Source: JAFGJQ01 sp052034525
Lineage (GTDB): Bacteria > Planctomycetota > Phycisphaerae > UBA1845
Direction: 5' to 3'
Length of the DNA: 21,612 bases
Assembly: GCA_052034525.1 (NCBI GenBank)
Contig: JBPOIK010000043.1
Coordinates: forward strand, 1-21,612
Numbering within the stretch: position 1 is the stretch's first letter; the number at the start of each line of letters is the position of its first letter. Made by a program: the position numbers and the translations under genes. Under the pieces are notes generated by a model that was not told where the DNA came from, searched no databases, and saw only the letters and a program-made list of their open reading frames with translations. Positions 15,783-21,612 of the stretch are shown piece after piece.

Positions 15783-16844
15783 TTGTCCGCAGTGACGCTG
15801 GCGGAACTCTCCGGTTTTCTTCGCGACAAGGGCCTCTCGAACCGCGTCGAAGGCGACCGCGCCACGAGCGTTTACGCCGTCAACACGCTGGACGAAGCCG
15901 GCCCGGGCGAACTGACCTTTCTGACCAATCCGAAATACCGCGACATGGCGTCCCGGACCCGGGCATCCGCCATGATCGTCGGCCCGGAGATGGCGGGTTC
16001 CGCGTCGCTGCCCATGCTGGTCTGTGACGACGCATACGCGGCGCTGACGCTGTCGATCGTCCGCATTCACGGCTATCGGAAGCATCCACAGTGGGGGATC
16101 AGCCTCAAGGCGTTCGTCGCGGACAGTGCTCGGATCGGCGAGAACGCCAACATCGGGCCGGGGGTGACGATCGGCGCGGACGTCGTGGTTGGCCGGAACG
16201 CCACGATCTACCCGGGGTGTTACGTGGCCGACCGCGCGGTTCTCGGCGACGACGTGGTGCTCTATCCCAACGTGGTGATTTACGACGGGTGCCGGCTGGG
16301 CGATCGGGTAACCATTCACGCCGGCTCGGTCATCGGCGAAGACGGCCTGGGATACGCGCCGTTGAACGGCAAGTGGGCCAAGATTCCCCAGGTGGGTATT
16401 GTCGAGATCGACCACGACGTCGAGATCGGGGCCGCCTGCACCATCGACCGGGCCACGGTGGGGGTGACCCGGATCGGCGCCGGGACGAAGTTCAGCAATC
16501 TGATCGCCATCGGGCACGGCTGCAAGATCGGCGAAGACTGTATGTTTGTGGCTCAGGTGGGGTTGGCCGGTTCTGTGACGGTGGGGCGGCACGTGACGAT
16601 TGCCGGACAGGCGGGGGTCGTCGGGCACATTCAGATCGGCGACAACGCACGGATCGGCGCCAAGGCCGGAGTGACGATTTCCGTGCCGCCCGGGCAGGAG
16701 GTGCTTGGCGCGCCAGCCCGCCCCATTCAGGAAACGCGGCGGGTGCTGGCGCTCGTCGGACGCCTGCCGGAGATGAGGGAGCGGCTGCGCGAGCTGGAGG
16801 CCGAGGTTCGACGGCTGCGCGAGCGACTGGACGGCGGCCAGTGA
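15783..16844 (+). CDS. lpxD: UDP-3-O-acylglucosamine N-acyltransferase LpxD
   Basis: LpxD adds the N-linked hydroxyacyl chain from acyl carrier protein to UDP-3-O-acyl-glucosamine, the third step of lipid A synthesis, in the cytoplasm. The product is 353 residues (E. coli 341). The start TTG 15783 aligns with the start of known LpxD proteins (SAVTLAELSGFL); GTG 15792 is the alternative, and no strong ribosome-binding site is seen. Residues 1-105 form the uridine-binding domain (TFLTNPKYRD). Residues 110-305 are left-handed beta-helix hexapeptide repeats (IGENANIGPGVTIGADVVVG). The catalytic His is His245 in IAIGHGCKIG, and a second conserved His is His282 in VVGHIQIG. The C-terminus (320-350) is an Arg/Glu-rich coiled coil, longer than usual. 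lpxI follows 54 bases downstream and is probably co-transcribed. Confidence 0.97.
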   Translation: MSAVTLAELSGFLRDKGLSNRVEGDRATSVYAVNTLDEAGPGELTFLTNPKYRDMASRTRASAMIVGPEMAGSASLPMLVCDDAYAALTLSIVRIHGYRKHPQWGISLKAFVADSARIGENANIGPGVTIGADVVVGRNATIYPGCYVADRAVLGDDVVLYPNVVIYDGCRLGDRVTIHAGSVIGEDGLGYAPLNGKWAKIPQVGIVEIDHDVEIGAACTIDRATVGVTRIGAGTKFSNLIAIGHGCKIGEDCMFVAQVGLAGSVTVGRHVTIAGQAGVVGHIQIGDNARIGAKAGVTISVPPGQEVLGAPARPIQETRRVLALVGRLPEMRERLRELEAEVRRLRERLDGGQ

Positions 16845-16898
16845 AGGTCGCGGTGACGCACTCTTGCGACGGACCAGGGACCGGGTGATCTCGAAACC

Positions 16899-17741
16899 AT
16901 GTCGGCAGATCGTCCCACGATCGCAATCATTGCCGGAGCGACCCGGTTTCCCGTGATGGTGGCGGAGCGGGCTCGCCAGGCGGGCTATCGGGTGATCGTG
17001 GCGGGGTTGCGAGGGCTGGCCGATCCGATCCTGCGGGACCTGGCGGACGTGTTCCGTTGGGTGGGTGTCGTGCGGATCGGCGCGTGGGTGCGTTTTCTGC
17101 GGCGGCATGGCGTGCAGCGGGCGATTCTGGCGGGCTCGGTCCGCAAGTCGGATATGTATGGGCGATTCCGGCTCATCCGGTATTGGCCGGACTGCGTAGC
17201 CATCCGGCTGTGGTTCTTTCGGGCGGCCGACAAGCGGAACGACACACTGTTGCGCGTCTTGGCGGATCACCTCGAATCGAAAGGCATCACCTTGGAAAAC
17301 AGCGTGCAATTCAACGCGGCGGACATGATGCCCGAGGGCGTGCTGACCTCTGTCGGCTTGACGGCCGCGCAGGAGCAGGATGTCGAGTTCGGATGGTTCA
17401 TCGCCAAGGAAATGGGGCGGCTGGACATCGGGCAGTCCATCGCGGTGAAGGAACGCGAGGTTATCGCGGTGGAGGCGATTGAGGGAACGGACTGCATGAT
17501 CTCGCGGGCGGGGGAGCTCTGCCGGCACGGCGGCTGGGTGCTGGTCAAGGTGGCCAAACCGAACCAGGATATGCGCTTTGACGTGCCCACCGTGGGCCCG
17601 GACACCGTGGAGAACCTCAAACGCCACGGCGGCCGCGTGCTCGTGGCGGAAGCGGACCGGACGTTCGTCGTAGACCGCGACAAAATGGTCGCGGCGGCGG
17701 ACCGGCTGGGAGTGGTGATCGTGGGTCGGCGAGATCGCTGA
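16899..17741 (+). CDS. lpxI: UDP-2,3-diacylglucosamine pyrophosphatase LpxI
   Basis: LpxI hydrolyses UDP-2,3-diacylglucosamine to lipid X and UMP, the fourth step of lipid A synthesis. It replaces the unrelated LpxH in many bacteria outside Beta- and Gammaproteobacteria. The product is 280 residues, the usual length. The N-terminal Rossmann-like domain begins TIAIIAGATRFPVMVAERAR. The C-terminal domain carries the catalytic motif VEAIEGTDCMI with Asp198, equivalent to the catalytic Asp of Caulobacter LpxI, then VLVKVAKPNQDMRFDVPTVG. The start ATG 16899 has only a weak ribosome-binding site. It lies 54 bases after lpxD, and an 11-bp stem-loop follows 22 bases after its stop. No other lpx gene is present here. 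Confidence 0.96.
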   Translation: MSADRPTIAIIAGATRFPVMVAERARQAGYRVIVAGLRGLADPILRDLADVFRWVGVVRIGAWVRFLRRHGVQRAILAGSVRKSDMYGRFRLIRYWPDCVAIRLWFFRAADKRNDTLLRVLADHLESKGITLENSVQFNAADMMPEGVLTSVGLTAAQEQDVEFGWFIAKEMGRLDIGQSIAVKEREVIAVEAIEGTDCMISRAGELCRHGGWVLVKVAKPNQDMRFDVPTVGPDTVENLKRHGGRVLVAEADRTFVVDRDKMVAAADRLGVVIVGRRDR

Positions 17742-17763
17742 TTGCGGCAACGGCGAGTCCACA

Positions 17764-17788
17764 CGGCCACCCCGATGCGGGGTGGCCG
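17764..17788. terminator. Strong stem-loop between converging genes
   Basis: CGGCCACCCCG and CGGGGTGGCCG form a perfect 11-bp stem around the 3-base loop ATG. It lies between lpxI (plus strand) and the winged-helix gene (minus strand), which converge. No T-tract follows on either strand, so it is not a classical intrinsic terminator. It may act as a bidirectional pause or 3'-end-protecting structure. Confidence 0.6.
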
Positions 17789-17827
17789 GCTGGATACCTC
17801 CAGAATCTCGACGACAGGGATACGGTC

Positions 17828-18091
17828 TCAGCGGACCAATTCGCGACCGGCCTTGGTCAGGGCGGCCGCACGGATGAACTGCCCCTTCTCGTTGTAGAGG
17901 CGACCGGTCCAGATATAGCCGGCTTCTTTGAGCGCATCGAGACAGCTCTCCATACGCTCGGCGGCACCGTCGGCGGAATAGCCGCTGTGTTCGGCTACCT
18001 CGCTGGCAAGCTCGAATTCCGTCAATGGGTGTGCCCGAAGCCGCCGCAGAATCACCAGCTCGTGCTGTCGCAGCTCATTCAACGTTTGCAT
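17828..18091 (-). CDS. Small winged-helix-like protein
   Basis: The product is 87 residues from ATG 18091. A GTG at 18100 would add three residues; both starts lie near the purine run GGAAGGGGGGTGGAG. The sequence reads as a compact three-helix plus wing fold: helix 1 NELRQHELVILRRLRAHP, then LTEFELASEVAEHSGYS, a recognition-like helix AAERMESCLDALKEAGYI, and a hairpin GRLYNEKGQFIRAAALTKAG. This pattern is typical of MarR/PadR-like winged helices, so DNA binding is a reasonable inference but not proven. It stands alone, converging with lpxI. The upstream region holds three GGAAT-type palindromic elements that could be its own operators. Confidence 0.65.
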   Translation of the reverse strand: MQTLNELRQHELVILRRLRAHPLTEFELASEVAEHSGYSADGAAERMESCLDALKEAGYIWTGRLYNEKGQFIRAAALTKAGRELVR

Positions 18092-18159
18092 GCACTCCAC
18101 CCCCCTTCCATACGAAACAGCGGCCTGTGGACCGTAGAATCGCCTTGCTTATCCAGCAT

Positions 18160-18189
18160 ATTGTAGACCGGCCGTTGTGTCCATTTCCA
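18160..18189 (-). promoter_or_regulatory. Candidate promoter of the winged-helix gene
   Basis: On the minus strand TGGAAA (18189-18184) and TACAAT (18165-18160) are 18 bp apart. Transcription would begin near 18152, about 60 bases before the start codon. The -10 element is good and the -35 weak. Confidence 0.28.
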
Positions 18190-18200
18190 CCGCGCCCGCC

Positions 18201-18241
18201 GGAATCGATCGATTCCCGTCCTGGAATGTGCCGCCGATTCC
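18201..18241. promoter_or_regulatory. Two GGAAT...ATTCC inverted repeats upstream of the winged-helix gene
   Basis: GGAATCGATCGATTCC (18201-18216) is a perfect 16-bp palindrome. GGAAT-N9-ATTCC (18223-18241) repeats the same half-sites with a longer spacer. A related GGGGAATTCTCCC lies at about 18258-18270. They sit just upstream of the candidate -35 element and could be operator sites. Confidence 0.45.
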
Positions 18242-18331
18242 GCACGGAGTAGGACGTGGGGAATTCTCCCAAGTCCGGAAATCGTAGTGCGAAAAAAGAC
18301 AGAACGGAAACCGAGCGGCAGAAGCCGACCC

Positions 18332-18351
18332 GGCGCGGTGCGCTCCGCGCC
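18332..18351 (-). terminator. Stem-loop after the sulfatase-like gene
   Basis: A 7-bp stem, GGCGCGG/CCGCGCC, with a 6-base loop begins four bases beyond the stop codon. The nearest T-run on the minus strand (18298-18292) is about 34 bases further on, so intrinsic termination is uncertain. Confidence 0.4.
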
Positions 18352-18355
18352 ACTC

Positions 18356-19780
18356 TCAGTGAATATATCCCAGGGATCGGAGTTGGTCGATGACCTCGGG
18401 TGTCAGGGCGCGGGTTGCGCCCTGGGCGACCACAGCTCGCAAAGCTTCCTCGGCGTCCAGCCAGCGCATCAGCTCCTGATCCAGTCGCTCGGCGACGTCC
18501 GGCCTCTCCACGAAGATGTCGTTCAATTCGCCCGGATCCAGGTTCAGGTCGTGCAGGCTGCGCCGACCACCGCGCCACAGGTGGAGTTTGTAATTCTCCT
18601 GTCGGACGGCATGGTGAAAGCCCATGAAGCTGGCGAACGCGGTGAGCTTCTCCGCTTCCTCCGGCGGACCGTAGAGCATCGGCACCAGACTGGTTCCCTG
18701 CAGAACGTCCGGAGGGCAGGCCCCGGCCAGGGCCGCCAGGGTGGGGTATACGTCGATACTGCGAACGACGGGCGCCACCCGCTTGCCCGCCGGCATGTCC
18801 AGACCGGCGAAGATGAGCGGCACGTGAATGGTTGCTTCGTCCGGGACGCCGGCGTGCCCGATTCTGCCGTGCTCGAAAAACCTCTCTCCATGATCCGCGA
18901 TTACCACGATGAGCGTGCGATTCCGGCGGCCGTTCCGCTCCAGAATCTCCGGCAGGATCCGGAGAGCGTGGTCCAACTGGGCCAGTCCCGCGTCGTAGAG
19001 GTCGATGAACTGTCGCTGTGTTTCCGGACGCACGGACCGACGATCGTCCAGACGTCTCTTCACGCGGCTGTGCAGCCACTGCCGATAGCCCGGGTACGAT
19101 TCGCGCGGCGTGGATCGCTCCGACCGGTCGAACTTCACGAACCACTCATAGTCCGGATCGTACGGCATGTGCGCGTCACGCGTGAGCATGAAGAAGAAAA
19201 CCGGCTGGTCCGCCGGCTGGCCGGCCAGCCACCGGTCCAGGTCGCGCAGCATGGCCGAGGCGTCCATCTCGTGGGATGTGACCGCATCGTCGAACCCCTG
19301 GGTGGTGTTGTAGAACTCGCCGGCCTGCACGTTATTCACGCGGCAGGCGGTGGCGTAGCCCGCCTCCTTCAGGCACTCGGCGAGCGTTACGACGGTATCG
19401 GCCAGAATCCGCTGAGGCGTGAACTCTCCGGCGATGATGTCCCGATCGCCGGACATGTCCGTCAGGCCATGTACGTTCGGCGTCAGGCCGGTCAGAAGGC
19501 TGGCGACGGAGGGCTTGGTCCAGGAGGAGGCGCTGACGGCGTTCTCGAACAGTACGCCGGACGCGGCCAGAGAATCCAGAAACGGCGTGGTGTCCCGATC
19601 GTACCCGCCCAGCCCGGAGTGCGCCATGCGAAAGGTACAGAGGGTGATCAACGCAATATCGGGCTGCCGGATGCGAGCGGCGTCAGAGCGGCCGGCCGGT
19701 TCCGCTCGTCGGCACCCGCCGGCCGCCCCCGCCGCCAGCAGGCACACCCAGACCAGGCCTTGTCGCGGAAGCGTCTTCAC
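18356..19780 (-). CDS. Sulfatase/alkaline-phosphatase-fold lipoprotein with altered active site
   Basis: The product is 474 residues from GTG 19780, with GGAG nine bases upstream. The signal peptide ends in the lipobox-like AGGC, with Cys23 as probable lipidation site. The overall fold is clear: IALITLCTFRMAHSGLGGY (42-60), DRDTTPFLDSLAASGVLFEN, SSWTKPSVASLLTGL (85-99), IADHGERFFEHG (294-305) and GHAGVPDEATIHVPLIF (308 on), then SIDVYPTLAALAG. Two active-site positions differ from classical sulfatases. The nucleophile position (Cys or Ser converted to formylglycine) is Thr88. The first metal-ligand Asp, normally in an I-D-T-L-R-x-D-H motif, is Cys48. Asp296, His297 and His309 of the second metal half remain. 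It may be a phosphoester or transferase enzyme, or a non-catalytic relative. A hairpin separates it from the peptidase gene upstream. Confidence 0.88.
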   Translation of the reverse strand: MKTLPRQGLVWVCLLAAGAAGGCRRAEPAGRSDAARIRQPDIALITLCTFRMAHSGLGGYDRDTTPFLDSLAASGVLFENAVSASSWTKPSVASLLTGLTPNVHGLTDMSGDRDIIAGEFTPQRILADTVVTLAECLKEAGYATACRVNNVQAGEFYNTTQGFDDAVTSHEMDASAMLRDLDRWLAGQPADQPVFFFMLTRDAHMPYDPDYEWFVKFDRSERSTPRESYPGYRQWLHSRVKRRLDDRRSVRPETQRQFIDLYDAGLAQLDHALRILPEILERNGRRNRTLIVVIADHGERFFEHGRIGHAGVPDEATIHVPLIFAGLDMPAGKRVAPVVRSIDVYPTLAALAGACPPDVLQGTSLVPMLYGPPEEAEKLTAFASFMGFHHAVRQENYKLHLWRGGRRSLHDLNLDPGELNDIFVERPDVAERLDQELMRWLDAEEALRAVVAQGATRALTPEVIDQLRSLGYIH

Positions 19781-19839
19781 CGCCTTGTCTCCACATTCGA
19801 TGCCGCCGGAGGGCCACCGGTCCCCCCGGACAGGCAGAA

Positions 19840-19868
19840 GGAGCCGCGCCCGAAATGGACGCGGCTCC
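19840..19868 (-). terminator. Terminator-like hairpin after the cysteine peptidase gene
   Basis: A perfect 9-bp GC-rich stem, GGAGCCGCG/CGCGGCTCC, with an 11-base loop is followed on the minus strand by TTCTGCC, a short T-rich start. It lies 36 bases past the peptidase stop and before the sulfatase-like gene, so the latter may have separate transcription. Confidence 0.55.
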
Positions 19869-19904
19869 CTGCGTGCCAGTCGTAGCCGAAATCCCGCCGC
19901 AACG

Positions 19905-21578
19905 CTATTGCGCCGACGGTGCTCGATAGGTCACCGTTTGGCGGTTTGCCCCAAGCGTACGGCCATCCACTCCTGAGGCGGGCAGGTGGCGTGCGTGCGG
20001 CGGCGTTTCCACGGGGATCCCGCGGAAGGTCCGCTGATTCTTCTCGGCACCGCTGCCGTAATAGTCGTCACCGCCGTAGTCGTCATCGTACCAGTCGTAA
20101 CCGTACCAGTCGTAATCGTACCAGTCGTAGTCATTCGGATCGTAGTAGTACGGATTGTCTCCTTCCCGCGGGCCGCAGTCAGCGCAGTCCGTTCCATACT
20201 CGCACAGCCCGGTGACGGCTCCCGGGCCGCCGTCGTCGCACTCGCCGTCGAAGGACCAGGTGCAGTAGTTGTAGCAGATTTCGTCCGCCGAACCGCCCCC
20301 GCCCAGTCTGTCGATGTTGGCCTGACCCTCATACGACTGGTCTGCGCCGCTGTTCAAGCGGGTGTCAAACCGAATGGTGTACACGCCGGGAGTGAACTGG
20401 GTCCCATCGGTCTTCATGAAGTACACGTAGCCGTCGGCAAAGGCCTGATCAAACGCCTGTTCGCCCTGTCCGCCGTTCGGGTCAATCACCGTCACCGTGC
20501 GGATGAAGACCGGTGCGTCAAAGTGGTAGAAGAACACGAGGTATACGATCGTGTCGCCAAAGGGGTTGGCATCCGCGAACTGGAACGCGGCGTCCAGATA
20601 CCCGGTAGGCTCCGGCCCTGGCTGATCGCCGCCGTCGTCTCCCCCGCCGCCGTCGTCCGGATCGACCGGCGGCTGGCGATCGCCCGCCGGTTGGATGGAG
20701 TATGCCTCGAACACCGTTCGTTCGAACGTCTCGTACGCCATCCACATGAATCCGCGGTCGCCCCACTGGGTGCTCCAACTGTTCATGATGCGATACGCGC
20801 CGCGGCCTTCGTCGTACCCGAGGCAGGCCATCGCGTGGGCCGCGTGTATGCTGCCCTGCTGAAGCGGCACGCCGCTGCCGCGGTACACGGCGTTCCCCGT
20901 GTATTGCATGAAGTCGTTGTCCAACGTCGCTCCGAAAACGACGATCCGTCCCTGGGCCAGCTCGCCCTTGAGCGCGTTGCGGTTGGCCGGATCTACCCGG
21001 TTGAAACTCCCGATGCGGAAGTTTGCCGCGTCTGAAGCCGCCGGATCAAGGCACTGATTGTCGTAATACGGCTGGACCGCCAGGCTTGCACACCCCCGCG
21101 ACACCAGCAGGTTCATCGCTGTGGCGATGTATGTGCCGCTGCCGCATTCCAGGTTGTCTTCGGAGAGCAACGTGTTGTACAGATACCCCGGGCTGGCCTG
21201 CTGCTGAGGGGCTGTGGGCGTCCACCCGAACGACTTGGCGGCCGTGTAGGTCGCCCCGGCGTAGCCGGCTGCCCAGGCCGTGCAGGATCCCAACTGTCCC
21301 TGATCTCCGATGGGTGGCATGTCGGATGAGAGATCAACCTGGTTGGGAAGCTGTACGTTGGCGTTCGCCGCAAACGGATTGATGGCCTGCGGCCGGCGAT
21401 TCACTTCTTCCGCCGGCGGCTGCACGGCTCCCAGGGTGAACGAAGCCGGCGGCCCGCCGTGGCCTCCACCTCCGCCGCCCCCGCCCCCGGCACCCGTGGA
21501 GCATCCCACGTAACCGGCGATGCACAACGAACCCACCAGCGCGCCCGCGACCAGCCATAACCGAGACTTACAACACAT
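19905..21578 (-). CDS. Papain-like (C1) cysteine peptidase, multi-module lipoprotein
   Basis: The product is 557 residues from ATG 21578 (GGAGGAA six bases upstream); GTG 21581 is adjacent. A signal peptide ends at CIAGYVGC, a lipobox-like end with probable lipid-bearing Cys26, followed by a poly-Gly tract. The C1 domain covers about residues 75-295: oxyanion Gln93 and nucleophile Cys99 in IGDQGQLGSCTAWAAG, His248 in SIHAAHAMACLGY and Asn266 in RIMNSWSTQWGDRGF, so the papain triad is complete. After a Pro/Asp/Gly linker comes a beta-rich region (325-420) resembling a secreted beta-sandwich. Next is a six-Cys module (435-470) with FDGECDDGGPG and GTDCADCG. A Tyr/Asp-rich low-complexity tail (476-508) with DYDWY repeats follows. 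It is probably surface-exposed; its target is unknown. The gene is complete at its 5' end, with 34 bases of upstream sequence in the window. Confidence 0.93.
   Translation of the reverse strand: MCCKSRLWLVAGALVGSLCIAGYVGCSTGAGGGGGGGGGHGGPPASFTLGAVQPPAEEVNRRPQAINPFAANANVQLPNQVDLSSDMPPIGDQGQLGSCTAWAAGYAGATYTAAKSFGWTPTAPQQQASPGYLYNTLLSEDNLECGSGTYIATAMNLLVSRGCASLAVQPYYDNQCLDPAASDAANFRIGSFNRVDPANRNALKGELAQGRIVVFGATLDNDFMQYTGNAVYRGSGVPLQQGSIHAAHAMACLGYDEGRGAYRIMNSWSTQWGDRGFMWMAYETFERTVFEAYSIQPAGDRQPPVDPDDGGGGDDGGDQPGPEPTGYLDAAFQFADANPFGDTIVYLVFFYHFDAPVFIRTVTVIDPNGGQGEQAFDQAFADGYVYFMKTDGTQFTPGVYTIRFDTRLNSGADQSYEGQANIDRLGGGGSADEICYNYCTWSFDGECDDGGPGAVTGLCEYGTDCADCGPREGDNPYYYDPNDYDWYDYDWYGYDWYDDDYGGDDYYGSGAEKNQRTFRGIPVETPPHARHLPASGVDGRTLGANRQTVTYRAPSAQ
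20087..20131 (-). repeat. Three-copy 15-bp tandem repeat encoding a Tyr/Asp/Trp-rich tail
   Basis: Units at 20087-20101, 20102-20116 and 20117-20131 are CGTACCAGTCGTAAC, CGTACCAGTCGTAAT and CGTACCAGTCGTAGT. They differ only at their last two bases. On the minus strand they encode five-residue D-Y-D-W-Y-type repeats inside the C-terminal tail of the peptidase. Confidence 0.9.
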
Positions 21579-21612
21579 CACAGATTCCTCCGTCTGCTCG
21601 AGTTCGCCGAAT

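Noticed and set aside
15735..17762. Long minus-strand reading frame (675 codons) opposite lpxD and lpxI
   Set aside because: It is fully antisense to two well-identified enzymes, has compositionally odd translation and crosses the gap between them.
18287..19885. Plus-strand reading frame (532 codons) opposite the sulfatase-fold gene
   Set aside because: The minus strand carries clear family motifs; the plus-strand product has none.

Overview
The window (GC-rich, about 65 % by eye) looks like a chromosomal segment from a Gram-negative, probably planctomycete (Phycisphaerae-like) bacterium. This is inferred from the lipid A genes lpxD and lpxI, the many signal-peptide and lipoprotein genes of unknown function, a sulfatase-fold lipoprotein, Pro/Ala-rich 'PASQPAEP' repeats, and a secreted papain-like protease with a Cys-rich DGECDDGGPG module. 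I see no insertion sequence, phage gene, CRISPR array, integrase or rRNA.

Layout. (1) 2-1039: 3' part of a DegT/DnrJ/EryC1/StrS-family gene that lacks the family's PLP-binding lysine. (2) 1561-6961: a three-gene plus-strand operon for a Gld-type ABC-2 export system: a membrane-anchored periplasmic protein, an ATPase and a fused two-unit permease. A G-rich imperfect repeat lies between the last two genes. (3) 7182-7255: tRNA-Cys(GCA) with its own promoter. (4) 11855-7568, minus strand: a secreted 768-residue protein of unknown function with a Pro-rich tandem repeat, then sppA (signal peptide peptidase), ending at a hairpin terminator. (5) 12443-15614, plus strand: a lipoprotein, a small Zn-ribbon-like protein and a secreted glycoside-hydrolase-like protein, the last two overlapping in ATGA. 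(6) 15783-17741, plus strand: lpxD and lpxI, two steps of lipid A synthesis, with a clear promoter and a strong stem-loop at the end. (7) 21578-17828, minus strand: a papain-like cysteine peptidase lipoprotein, a sulfatase/alkaline-phosphatase-fold lipoprotein with altered active-site residues, and a small winged-helix-like protein.

Functionally the region is dominated by the cell envelope: lipid A synthesis, an ABC exporter, membrane proteolysis (SppA) and several exported proteins. Three putative promoters share a TTGAC(C/G), 16-17 bp, TANNCT pattern, and inverted repeats overlap the promoter elements of several genes. No complete new 'system' is evident. The most unusual items are the lysine-less DegT protein, the altered sulfatase-fold protein, the multi-module peptidase and the unknown three-gene set at 12443-15614.
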